Source: Progne subis subis
Lineage: Eukaryota; Chordata; Aves; Passeriformes; Hirundinidae
Direction of reading: 5' to 3'
Assembly (NCBI GenBank): GCA_022316685.1
Contig: JAKJHU010000053.1
Coordinates: 2,597,636 to 2,661,635, forward strand
DNA length: 64,000 nt
Below the pieces are notes generated by a model. That model worked only from the letters and a program-made list of their open reading frames with translations, ran no database searches and was not told the origin of the DNA. Positions 12,341 through 24,140 of the stretch are shown piece after piece. Within the stretch, counting starts at the first letter, position 1. Every line of letters starts with the position of its first letter. The position numbers and the translations under genes are program-made.

Positions 12341-15300
12341 TGAAAGAGACCAGCTTAAAGTTCTTTAAAACTGTGTACCTTTTTTGTGCCCCAGAATAAA
12401 ATCTAAGTGCTGTAAGGGGAAATGCTGCTAAATGGCAGGCTACTTTAGTGTTCAGAATTTGCCAGTTAGTCAAAAGACTAAGACTGAACTCAAAAGGTTT
12501 TTTGAGTAAAATTATACAAACCCTCCTTTCCAGGCAGAATTGCTGAGTTACGTGCCTAGTTGTCACATGCTGGGCCCCTGAGTACATTCACCATGCAGTT
12601 GTGCAGAGTCTGTCTAGAATCATCTCATCCTGTAATGAGATCATGTGAATCCAAAGCATATTAAACTTAATCCTAGTTTTCAGGATTATACCCTGTAAAT
12701 TTAAAATTGCAGAGTACAAAAAACTCATAACGTTCCTGACTGCTTATTATAAAAAATGGGGCCCCGCTCATTGTGAACCAGCTTTGGTTCTGCCACTGAA
12801 AGCAGAATTTGGTAAAAGGACTTCAGTGGGAGATTGAAGCTGATGTCTGGTAACCTTTGTGAAGCAGAACAAATGATTGCTATGTTTGCTAGAATTGTAT
12901 TGGTGCTGGATGCTTCTGGTACAGCCTGAGCAAACAAAACTTAAAAGTCTGGCTCTCTATCAGCAAACTTTGCCTTTTGATTGAATCTACAAATGCTGCA
13001 GCATGGACCCTCCAGGCAGAAAATGAGGCTCTGCTTTATTTGATGCCAGGTCCTTCAATAGTTCCAGAAAGTAATTTTGGTTGTAATAGAAAAGCATGAT
13101 GAAAACAGACATAATCCTAAATCATGTGTTAAAATCAAGTCTTGTGTGTCAGATTCCCATAGCACAAGTCCTTTGATACACACAGGAATTGCCTGAACAA
13201 CCCAAGGAAGAGGCTGTCACACACATACAGGCTGCACCTCTGTGAATTCCAGCTCTGGAATGACAAAACACAGCTATCAACTATTTAAGCTTAACTCAGC
13301 TCATAATGGACACAGAGCCAATACTAGGCAAGAAACGCTCCCCAAAAAGAGAAGACAGATTTTGTAACTAGACGTTATCTTTTGTGTAAGGAGCTAAAGG
13401 CCGCATGATTCTGACCTGACCACTGAAATGCTGTAAATTTACTGTGGAAGTGCCCTTGGTAGCTTTGAGCTTGAGGATGTATAAGATTTCTTAGCAGCAT
13501 TCAGTGACCTGTCTTGTGTGATGCTGAGCCTTTCCATGTTCAGCTCCCTGCTTTATTCTAAGGACAAGCTTAGTTGCTTGCCAGTGGTCCTTTTGAGGCA
13601 GAGATTTTTACTGTGCCTGATTGAGCAGCATCACACTGGAGGGAATGAAGGTGGATTGTCTTCCCCAAAGTCATTGCTGAAACAAAAATTACCCACGCTG
13701 GCTCCAGTATGTCACTGCTGTGGAAAACAGGCTCATTGTTTTCTTGCAGCACTTTCTGCCACCTCCTTTACCCTTCTTTCCTTTCTGCCTTCTGTACTTT
13801 GGCCTCACTGCTCTCTCCTCTACATCTCTCCCTCTGTTCTCACTTACTGCTCCTTTACACACTTAATCCAAGGAAGTAACTTCTGGGTTTTTTTTGCCTT
13901 TTTCCCTGGGAAACATCTATATCCTTTCTGATCCCTTCCCAGAGCGTATTTTTATGCCAGCACTGGTGCATCTCAGCCAGTTGCAAGCTTCCCTCTCCTC
14001 CAGCCAGCAAGAAGTGATAGCAACAGACTGAGTGCCTGACTGGACTCAGCTTGGATATTCTTGGTGGCTGGTGCCATGCTCCCCACAGCATGGCCCAGTT
14101 TCTCTCTGTGGTGGCAGTGCCAGGGAGGGTTGGCATAGAAAGTGCAACGCAGCTTCCACAACTGTATTTTTTTACCTCTTGAAGAATACAGGTTTCTTTT
14201 TAAGGGAGACTAATCTGTTTGGAAGATATTCTTGACATCTTAGGGGTAATGCAGTGTAGTATTTCTCTTGCCAGCCTATCTGAACCGTTTCAGGAGGTTG
14301 TGGTGGGTTAGAGCTGATTGGCAGCTGTCAGTCACTGGCTGCACATTGTCAGTGTTTATTCTTAGGCAGGCTGAATTGCCTGATGCCTCTCTAGAATGTA
14401 GCATGAGGCATTGCAGCGTTTTCCTTTTAATTGCTTGCGGAGATAGCTGCAGGATTGTGGTGTCAGAAAATATTGCTAAATCTCTGGGGATTTCTTGGCA
14501 TTTTGTTGCCACAATAAAGTCATAGTTGTCACAGTGGCTTAGTACAGCCACCAATATATGAACACTTATTTATGCAGCCTGAAAATGTAGTGCAATAATA
14601 AAATACTCTATTTGTATTTCTGCAACTTGAATTCATCTGAATCTTCTAATGCTACTTTTGTCATTCACTGTGTTGTCTAAATGCATATTTCTTATATATG
14701 AAATTTATAAAGATGTTAAGAAGAGTTGTCAGTAAAGTCACATTTTGCAACCAGTCTTGAACATGATCCTACTTGTGGGTTTGTGTCTCTCTGCTGTTTT
14801 TATTACCTAAGCATTTCAGTTTTGGAAATCCATATTTATAAGGAATTTATTCCACAGTAGAATTGTTAATGCCAAGATGACAAGTGGCCTGAAAATGAAG
14901 TGTTGAGCAAACACAAGCAGTTCCCACTTGAGCTTTTTTTGACTGTCCTGAAGCCCAGCCAGTCCATGTTGTGGAGCATTTGCAAAGTAAGATTAATGCA
15001 GTGCAGAGCAGCTGCTGAATTACAGGAAGGCAGTCAGTTGAGACCAAAAAATGGGGTTCCTGTGTCTCCAGCTTACCCCTAGCCAGTGAAAAGTTTGCTT
15101 GCTTTGAGAATGTAAAGGTATCTGTTTTTCTGTGTGTCGTAGTTGAAACCTCTTTCAGGGTTCAGGGTTATGTTCACTATATGCGGAATATTAGCCTGCA
15201 GGAGGGGCGGGCTTTTCCAGTAGAAATTATTGCAGTTGCACAAGTGTGAAAAACACTTGCTCTGTGTGGTGTTTTTGAAGATCATTTTCTCACACTGTAT

Positions 15301-16626
15301 ATGTGTCTGCTCCTCTTGTCTCCAGTGAGATGTTTCAGTTAAAGCGCTATGGTTGAGTCAGAAGAGCATCCACCCTGTCAGGAGCATGGAGAATGCTCCA
15401 ATTATCTTCTTACCCATGTCTGTGGGACTAAACCATGAACATCCCTGCCAGGTTGCTCTGTCATTCTGGCCCAAGCAGGGCTGCTTACATGAGAAAAGAA
15501 TTCAGTGTGATCTTGCAGCGCTGCTTAACGAAGTCCTGGGCACACTGATCATGTAGAGTGTTACTGGAGGAGCTTTCCTCATGCTTATCCTCATGCTTTT
15601 ACTCGTTCCATTTGTTGTTGCCTTGGTGCCTCTCACTTTCTTTAGGAGGAGCTTTATGTCTCTGTTAGGGTACATTTGTGAACTCACTGCTTTTTCTCCC
15701 AGAACTTAAATTGGAGAGAGATTTTTAGTATGTCTTACAGAACAGATGTGAAATCCAAGCTAATCAAACTAATCTGATAAAATAGGTTTTAGAATTAATC
15801 TAATTTCAATCTGCTGCTCTGTAAAAAGCACACTTCAGCAGTACTTATTGTCTGTATCTACAAGAGAGGAAAAAAAAAAGCCCACATGCATTCAGCTACT
15901 GCAGCAGCAAAGAATTTCCTTAGAACAGTGGACATGATAATCACAGTGCAGTGTGTTAACCTAAACTTGCTAATAAAGGTTTGTGCTCAGACCCAGCCTC
16001 TCTGAGAAAGGAAAGACTGAGCTGAAAATCATCTCTGGAAACCTGGCAGATTTGTGAGTTGGGTGAAGAGGAGATAAAATATGATTTTCAGACTGTAATG
16101 AAAGATGACTTTGGAGGACATGTGCATGTGCAAGGAGCCTGAGGGAGGAAGTGGAAGATAGGAAATTCTGCATCTTTGAACACTGACAAATTACCTGGCT
16201 CTGCTTAATGATCTGACAGCATCTTCTCACCAGCTGTATCAAGATTTGGGCTATTCATCACCTTTATAGATTCAATAGCATTAAGCAGCACAACTTTTCT
16301 ATCAACACATGATTTTTCCTGCCTGGTGAGGTGAAGAAAAGCTTCTTACAGTTCCTTCAGTAGGAGAAGCACACAAACAGGCAGATTGTACTCCATGACA
16401 GATTATGGGATTTATGTTTCCTGAACCATTTTTGTCTGCCACAACGATTTCAAGTTTGAGACATTGATTCTAGAAACTGATATTTTGTTATTCATCATCA
16501 AAGATTTGGTCAGAAGTTTCTTCTGATCGAATTATAAATTTATGTCTTCATAAACTTGCCTCTCAGTAAGACTTTCCAGTGTCCCTTGTGATGAGTTTAG
16601 GAATGATTGAAGATCATAAAAAAAAA
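12341..16626. other. Non-coding sequence, probably ZDHHC8 intron 1 (part)
   Basis: This stretch is unique, moderately AT-rich sequence. I find no exon-like segment with a supported reading frame, no recognisable transposon and no RNA gene. Confidence 0.55.
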
Positions 16627-16885
16627 AAAAAATGAGAGGTTTTCATAGAGATAGCATTCATTTGGGGAAGCAGTGGTATCTTTACCATTTATTACTGGGA
16701 AGCAACTTTGTCATCACATTTGCTGGGAGACAGCTGTGTACAGCTGCTGGATGGAACTGGTTTTTAGTCAGTTGGTTTATAAGAAGTGTACATTCGTCAC
16801 TGATCCACTGAAGGGCCTTGGTGCTGCCAAGACTAATGGGTACACTCTAACATCAGCAATCATACTGAAATAAAAAATGAGAGGT
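16627..16885 (+). mobile_element. 231-bp insert flanked by 14-bp direct repeats; possible retroposed H/ACA-type RNA
   Basis: AAAAAATGAGAGGT occurs at 16627-16640 and again, identical, at 16872-16885, like a target-site duplication. The enclosed 231 bases end in gaaat joined to A's, creating AATAAA. Inside are two potential hairpins: AAGCAACT (16700-16707) with AGTTGGTT (16770-16777), then ATAAGA at 16779-16784 fitting the H box ANANNA, then AGTGTAC (16785-16791) with GTACACT (16840-16846), then ACA at 16850-16852 followed by TCA. This order fits an H/ACA snoRNA. I do not recognise a named snoRNA, and the sequence continues 16 bases beyond the expected 3' end. It could instead be another retroposed transcript. 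Confidence 0.35.
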
Positions 16886-17008
16886 CTTACAGTGTTTGGA
16901 GGTTGGATTTAATAACATTTAAATGTTTTTGTGTGAAGGTGGTGTTGATGGTTCTGGTGGTGATGTTATATTGGTTGCTTACGTGATTTGACGTAGGTAG
17001 AAATATAG

Positions 17009-17380
17009 ATCATAGAATCTGGGAAAGATCTTCCATCTCATTGAGTCCAACACTTAACCTGGCACTGCCAAGTCACTACTGTACCGTGTGCTTGAGTTCC
17101 ACATCTGCACTTTTAAATGTGTCCAGGGATGCTGACTTAGCCACTGTGCTGGGCAGCCTGTTCCAAAGCTTGGCACCCTTCAGTGAAGAAATGTTTTCTG
17201 ATACCCAGCCTAAACTTCTCCTGGTGCAACTTGAGGGCATTTCTTCTTCCTGAGGGTCTCCCCTCAGCCTCCTTTCCTCCAGGCTAAACAACTCAAATTC
17301 CCTCAGCCACTCCTCATAGGACTTGTGCTTTAGACCCTTCACCAGCTTCATTGCCCTGCTTTGGATTAGCTTTTAGACCA
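17009..17380 (-). mobile_element. CR1 LINE 3' fragment
   Basis: The plus strand shows the reverse complement of a bird CR1 3' end. Landmarks are atcatagaatct at the left (the CR1 terminus), the block for a lone 'gagtccaac' and 'ctggcactgccaagt' segment, gggcagcctgttccaa, and ccctcagcctcctttcctcc toward the right. The minus strand holds a 91-residue remnant frame that is the degenerate end of the element, not a host gene. It is 5'-truncated and moderately diverged. Confidence 0.9.
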
Positions 17381-18867
17381 GGAAGCACTGTCCAGTGCTT
17401 GTGCTGTTCAGCTTTAAGAGAATATTAATGTATAAAGTGGAGAGGTTTTATGGTTAAGAACACCTCTTCCACCTGAAGAATATGTGGAAATAGGGAGAGC
17501 GGAACTGGAAGTGGAGGCGTTCCATTTACAAACAACAGACCCGGCCCCTGCTGTTTACAGTATGGAGTTTCTGTCCTATTTCTCTAGCACAGCAATGGTG
17601 AGAAGCCAGTCAGAAGCATTTCTGATTTGACTGTGCTTATGAGCTCTTTTGTTTTCATTAAGTTAATTTGCATATCCAAATTTGCCTACGAAAGACCTAC
17701 TGAGCAGTGTTTGAATTAAACTTTAGCATTTGCCAGAATAAAAATTAACATTGTACAACTGATGACAAAACCTACAGTTTATGCAAGTATCAAAGAGGAC
17801 TTTGGCATAACTAACATAGTACCCTATGCAATTATTCCTGGTTGAAAAGGAATTAATCCCTTTCCAAAGGGCCAGCACAAATCTCTCAATGGCACGTAAG
17901 CCTGCTTTTGAGGGAGCAGGTGCCTAGCAAGCCTGAGGATTCTGATTTCCAAACTGTACACTGCATTGACACATGCAAATACCTTAAAAACAAATTTCCA
18001 AACTATTACTCTCTTAAAAATTTACTATAAATTCTGTATTTTGTGACTTTAGATGTAACTTAGAGAAATTCTGCAAGAGCAGGATCATGTCATTCTGTAA
18101 CTGAGCAATATCATCTTTAAGTCAGGGTCAAAGCAAACTGTAATTGAGGATTGGCCAGGTCCATTTCCCAAGCTGCTCATTTTGATCATTCATAGCAAGG
18201 CACCCTTATTTTGTAAAAATCCTTTTGTTGGTGAAGACAGCAGGCAGGTTCTATTCTGTCCTCGTAGAAGGTGGCTTGGTGCCAGTGTCAGCAGCCAGCA
18301 ATCCAAAGTGTTTTGTTTAATCACAAGATTAATTTTTCCTTTTATTGGCTTTTCCTTTCAATATCACCAAGCATGACATGTTGTAAAACAGAAACACTGG
18401 TTGAATAAGGGTTGGCGAGCATTTCTAAACCCCCTGGCTATGTTGATAGCAAAGTGAACATTTGGCTTGATGTGCAGCCAGTGAGGTTCCCAGGAAACCA
18501 GACTGGGAGAACACGCTTGTCAATGCATGGGCCCTGTGCCTGGTGGGGAAGGAGGGAAAGAGAAGCAAGATGCACCTGAGTGGAAGAGCTGTACTGGAGC
18601 TCATGTGCTTTTTCCTCCTTTAACATTTCAAGCATCTGCAGTTTCAGTAGCACATCAGACACCTGAGTTTTTGTGCTGTAGATCCAGTCCATGGATGGTC
18701 TGTGGTTCCATTAGAATGTATTCATTTTAGCCACAGTGTGGCCATATGCAAGTTAGCTTCTAAAAGGAAATGACAGAGGATCCAAATCAAATTAAAGGTT
18801 TGTACTCATCCCACTGAACACAAGGACTTGTGCCTTGCATGGAATCTTACAGGAATGTTTGTGGGGG

Positions 18868-18951
18868 TTTTTTGTTTTGGTTTTGTTTGGTTCTTGTTTG
18901 TTTGTTTTAGTTTGTTTGTTTGTTTGGGGTTTTTTGTTTGTTTGTTTTTTT
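18868..18951. repeat. TTTG-rich low-complexity tract
   Basis: Repeated TTTG and TTTGTT units with interspersed GG make an imperfect simple repeat on the plus strand. Confidence 0.85.
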
Positions 18952-21900
18952 CAGAAGAATGATGTTAGATTCAAAGCTTCCTTATCCTCAAAGTTTTCAG
19001 CAGTGACTGGATGAGCATCCCTGGTGATGATGGTGAGCCATCATCAGAAATCTGGTTATGGGTGGGAATGTGTATGGTGGAGAGGCTCTGTCTGTCTGCT
19101 CCTGTATCTGCAAACAGCCACATCTGTTCATCTTTTATCAGGGGACTCTGGTGATCTTGGAATGGAAAGTTCAGCCGAGTTTGATGTGAGTGCAAAAATG
19201 GATAACTGCTTGGCAAAGACTTGTGAACTTCCAGAACCCTTTTGGAGGTTATTAGATATTTTTAAATTTACATGCTTCTGTCTTTCTACAGTCTATATTA
19301 TAACCTCTGAATATTGTGTTCCCAGTGGTCAGAGACAGATGATAGAACTTTACTGAGTTTAGAGGAAGGTAAGTGTACCTTCAGGGTAGTGTCCCTTTCA
19401 ATTAAGGGTTCTTGTTTTGGATTTGAGTTGTTTTACTGACATCTTCAGCTAATAGCATGGATTTGCATGTACCTTTTTCAGCCAAAGTTGATTTATTAGT
19501 TTTTCACAATCAATAAGGCAAGCAAAAATGTTAATCTCCTATATGAATAATATGGCTGCTAAAAAATCAGGGAGCACTTCATGGTACAGTCAGATGCTGC
19601 TGGTAATTTGTCAAGGTCAGGCTCCCCTGAAAACAAAGGTTAAAGATTGCTGACCTGTGGTTGTCCCAAGTTCACATGCTGTAGGAGCTGCTCCTGTCAA
19701 TTCCTTCTTCTGCTAGAGATCCTTCTGCAGTGAAACTGTTCTGTGATTGAGAATTTTGTGAAAAGATTTCAATAACTCTGAAAAAGTGACATTTGTGATT
19801 TTTTACTTTAAACAGACACCATGTGGCAGCTCTCAAGGAAGCAGCCTAATTTTTTGTTTCAAGGATTAAACTTCTAAGCCCCAGTTTCCACTCTTGCCTG
19901 CTCCCTCAAGGAGCTGAAACTTGAGGGTGGGGGGATTATGTACAATTATGCATTTGTGTAAATATGAAACATTGACTGGAAATCGCAGGAGGAGACTGCA
20001 ACCAAACAGCTGTCTTTGCAAATTTAGTATTTACTGCAGAGTTAAACAAAATGCCTTATTGTTTAGAGCATTATTTGCCTTGGGCATTGGCTTAGACAGA
20101 CGCGTTGGCTGAAAAGAATTTCCTAACTCCCTTTTCCATGCAACAGAAGATTAAGTAGATAATAGCAACAATTGGCTGTTTTGATCTGGCCTTGACATAT
20201 GTTCCAAGCATCTACTTTATGATTCAACTACATTATTTTTCTCTTTCATGGCTGTAGCGTTTTACTCCTACTTTGCCATTGCTGCCACTTATGAGCCATC
20301 AGGGGCTTCTTTCTGAGCCTTCTTTCTGGTCAGAAGTAAACAATTATAGAAGATTCTTGCTGCATAGTGTGTAAATTCTTTATGCACAGGGAGTATTCCT
20401 GACACATTGTTAAGTATGCAAAGTTTTTCAGAGTAAAGGAAAAGCTGCATTATAAGTAACAAGTTCAAATCAAAAGTTAGAGGAATTGCATGAAGAAGAT
20501 TTAGTATCCTTGGTAGTGAAAAGCCCAGAAGAGTTGTGATGCTACATGGTGGTGGTAATGAAAGTTGGAGACAATGAATGGCAGAGTATTTCTGTGCAGA
20601 GCTTTTCCCTGAACTTTTCTCTGTCTGTCCTCATGCACCATCTCACCGTTTGCTAGAAGAGGTTTCTGATCAGCAATCTAAGTGGGTCACATAAGTTTCC
20701 TGCATCTTGCCAGGCCCCCAGGCAGCTGTATTCAAACCTTTTTCAAAATGCTTACTTGGTTTCTGAACAGAATTTATCAGCCAGCGTGGAGCAATGGTTT
20801 AACTAGTTCACTCTTTGATGCAAATGGAAGTTGTAGGAAAAGCTGTGGAAGTCCTGCTTGGTACAGCAGGATGTCAGTGACAGTGTTGCTGCCCATCTTC
20901 TCTAGAAGGCAAAGGTTTGAGGCTTCTGTCTGTCCTTTTGATCAGGCTCAAGGCTGGCTCCAGCTGGTGCTCAGTTCCAGCTGTGCTGGAAGGTAGTTTT
21001 TTGATTCCTGTGCTTGTACTTACAGTCCTGTTCCTGTCAGATCTTTGATCAGAAGGAAGGGATGCACTTACAGCCAGGGAAAATTGTCTTCCTGTGTGCT
21101 TAGGCAATGTGTTAGTCTCAGTCTGTTTTTTATGCTATCAATTAATTGCAAAGTCCACATTGTAATTGGCTTAGATGTGGATATAGAGTACAGTCTGACA
21201 CAGTGGAGTTGCAGCAAGTGGTTGCCAAAGCTTTGAGGGGCCAGAGTTTGCAGCCACATTAAGACAGGGTATAACTGGAAGTATCTGAAAAGTGGGGGTG
21301 TATCTTTCCTTGACCCATTTTCCTCTCACACAGCTGTAGTGGCAGGAGATAAGGGAGCACTAATGATTATAATACCCACAGCACTGTGTTTCTTTATGCT
21401 TATTTAGTTGCTGTGTCTGAGTCTCTGAGCAGTCTGCACACACTGCAAGCACTGCTCCTGTTTCACATGGTTGTTTTCAACACAGAGCACTCAGTGACCA
21501 AGAGTTAAGGTCAGTTTTGCAGAATCTGCCACAGTGTGGAAGATGCTGAGCAGTGAACTGGTAGAGTTGCTTCGGTTACTGAAATTAAAATGATTAAGCA
21601 AACTGACTAAATAGGCTTCTGCATCTGCATTGCAGATTTGCACTGACCTGGTAGATTGATGTTAGGCTTGGCTGTGCTAATACAATCTTTCTACCAGACT
21701 GCAGTTAATTACCCAATGCTGGCTGGCAGCAGCCACTTGTGAGGGTGTATCCACTCAGCAGAGATGGGATGCTTAAAGAGCAAAACATTTCAAGGTGACT
21801 CTCACAGCCTGGCCTCCACTTGTGAGTGTTACAGTACAGGAAAGTCCATATAGCACTGGAGACAACAACACTGATTGGATAAAATGTGACTGTATGGAAA

Positions 21901-22354
21901 TTGAAAATGGAGGGGAGGGTGCAGTAATCCAGTATGGTAGTGTTGGCTTTCACTGAGTGTATAGCAAATGCTATCATAAAAGACAAAGGTAAAACATGTC
22001 TTTCATATTCAGTAGAAGAAGGACTTTGTGCCTACTGAAAAATCCAGAAATTTCCAAAACTCAGAAGTTTCCAGAGAAATAATGAGCAAATGGATGTGTC
22101 CTTTCTGAAAACATTTTTTTGATCCAGGAGATGCTGTTCTTATTATGCCTCTTTGTGTTTGTGAACTTCTGTGAAGTCACACTGCAGTTAGACAAGGTGT
22201 CAAGCCAAACACAACTGTTTGCAATATTGTTTGCACGCAAAGCAAGGTGTGGTGTTAGAAGTAGTTTTTGGCACAAAAGCAAATGACAAACAATAGATTT
22301 CACTAGTAGAAAAAAATGAATTGGATTGGTTCAGCCAACAACTTTGCTAATTTT

Positions 22355-22379
22355 AAAAAAAAAAAAAAAAAAAAAAAAA
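22355..22379. repeat. Poly-A tract (25 A)
   Basis: An uninterrupted run of 25 A residues follows gctaatttt. No transposon body is recognisable upstream, so it is left as a homopolymer. Confidence 0.9.
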
Positions 22380-23642
22380 GCCTGAACAAACCCTGTCCTT
22401 TCTGATGGAGGTTATCCAACAAATCTTCCACACTGTTATCAGTCTGCAAATCAGCTTGACACAGTCATTGGTTGCCCTAATTTGAGATCAGGTGGAGACT
22501 ACTGGATTTTAACTCGCTTAGGACCCACTAGCAGAGCCCCTTGGTACTGGCACTTTCACCATTTGACATGGCTCTGTGAAGCAGCTGCAGGTCATTTACT
22601 CTGGCTCCTGAGTCACAGTGTAGGAACCCTTAATCCAAAACGAATGCTGGAAATCGTCCCCTATGGACCTGGTAAAGTCATCCGAGCTGAAGACAGATGT
22701 GAAATTACAACAATTTGGAAGAGAGATGTTCCAAAGAGGTTCTGCTTTTCGTGCTTTGTGCTCGTAACTCAGGGAGGGGGAGCTGGAGGTTGAACTCTCT
22801 TGCAGACAACTGTGAGCCTGTGTGCAGGCTTTTCTGGAGCTTCCCAAACTCCATGTGGTGTGTGTGTGTGTGCATCATGGGATGGTGGAAAAACAAGTCA
22901 CGCATTCTCTAGCCTGTCACCACGGGCTTTCTTCCTGTTTGAAGGGTGCTGAGCACTTAAAGTTCTTTTCTTTGTCACTGGCTGTGCTGTTGTAAATGAG
23001 CAACACAAGACTGTGTAATTTGAACAATCCAACACCCGGGTGTTTGTGCAGGCGAGGGCTCGGAGTCGAATCAAACACGTAGGAAACAAAAAGGGAATCT
23101 GTTCTCCTTGGCTGCTCCTCCCTCTGCCCAGGCAGCCCTACTGCCAGAAGTGCACACCCAGGTTGACTTTTCCGAAGGGTGCAGCTTTGCCGGGATGGTT
23201 TAACTGCACAGATGCCGAGAGGCCCCTGAGTGTCTGGAGCACTGGCACAGGGGCTCCAGTGGGAGCACACCCTCTGCACAGGCTCTGCTTTTTCTACATC
23301 TATTAGGATATTCTGAATTCACTTTAACCCCTTTTTTGTTTTGCTGGCACAAATTGTGAATAATTGAAAATGTTTCCAGTTCAAGACAGGGTTCTGCTGT
23401 CTTGGCATCTGTTCCTGTTCAGAATGAGAATACTTGCATTTTCTTGCTGGCTGTGTTTACTGTATCTTTAGCATAACCATATCATTCTCTCTAGCTTTTA
23501 TTTTTTTTCCAACATCCACAAAAGGTCTGGGAAACTAAGCCATGGTTATGTGAATTTGAGAGAGGCAAGGAATACCAAAGGAGCTGCTGCATAGCAGTTA
23601 CTGAAGAAATGAGGTAGATAAACAACTAACATGGAGCTTTTC

Positions 23643-23733
23643 TCTTTTCTTTTCTTTTCTTTTCTTTTCTTTTCTTTTCTTTTCTTTTCTTTTCTTTTCT
23701 TTTCTTTTCTTTTCTTTTCTTTTCTTTTCTTTC
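23643..23733. repeat. (TTTTC)n microsatellite, about 18 units
   Basis: Near-perfect tandem pentamers of TTTTC run for about 90 bases. The minus strand reads as a Lys/Arg/Glu repeat frame, which is an artefact of the repeat. High purity suggests length polymorphism. Confidence 0.97.
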
Positions 23734-24122
23734 TAATAACCTTCTGAAGGAGGGCTGTGTTCTCTACAGCCTTTGCAAGCATGGAGTTTTGCAATTCAGA
23801 AATACTAACAATTCCTAAAGAATTATTAATTCAGCAAAGCTGATTGCTTTTGTTCATGGCAGGAAGGGATGCAGTGAAACCACAACCTCCAGATGTCCCA
23901 GAGACTGTGGTTTGCCTTGAGCTGTCATGGGGAGGGAGAAGAGAGAATATGATGCTTTAAAAGCCAAATACAGAGTTAAACTGCTGTATGGCAGTGCTCC
24001 ATTTTGAAAGGAAAGGCAACATGCAAACAATCTTTTGTTTAATTACAAAAAATCAAAGCAAAGCACCATGAAAACCAAGCAGATTTGTTAACTTGTCAAT
24101 GACTTGATGGATTTCGTATTGT

Positions 24123-24140
24123 AAAAAAAAAAAAAAAAAA
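24123..24140. repeat. Poly-A tract (18 A)
   Basis: An uninterrupted A run followed by ccaaaaaacaaaacc. No element body is identified. Confidence 0.9.

Noticed and set aside
17076..17351. 91-codon minus-strand frame
   Set aside because: It lies wholly inside the CR1 3' fragment, so it is a transposon remnant and not a host gene.
23031..23044. 14-bp palindrome AACACCCGGGTGTT
   Set aside because: Several 14-bp palindromes are expected by chance in 64 kb. The nearby CpGs are few and do not amount to a promoter island.
23546..23794. Minus-strand frame with a Lys/Arg/Glu repeat
   Set aside because: It is the translation of the TTTTC microsatellite and its flanks.
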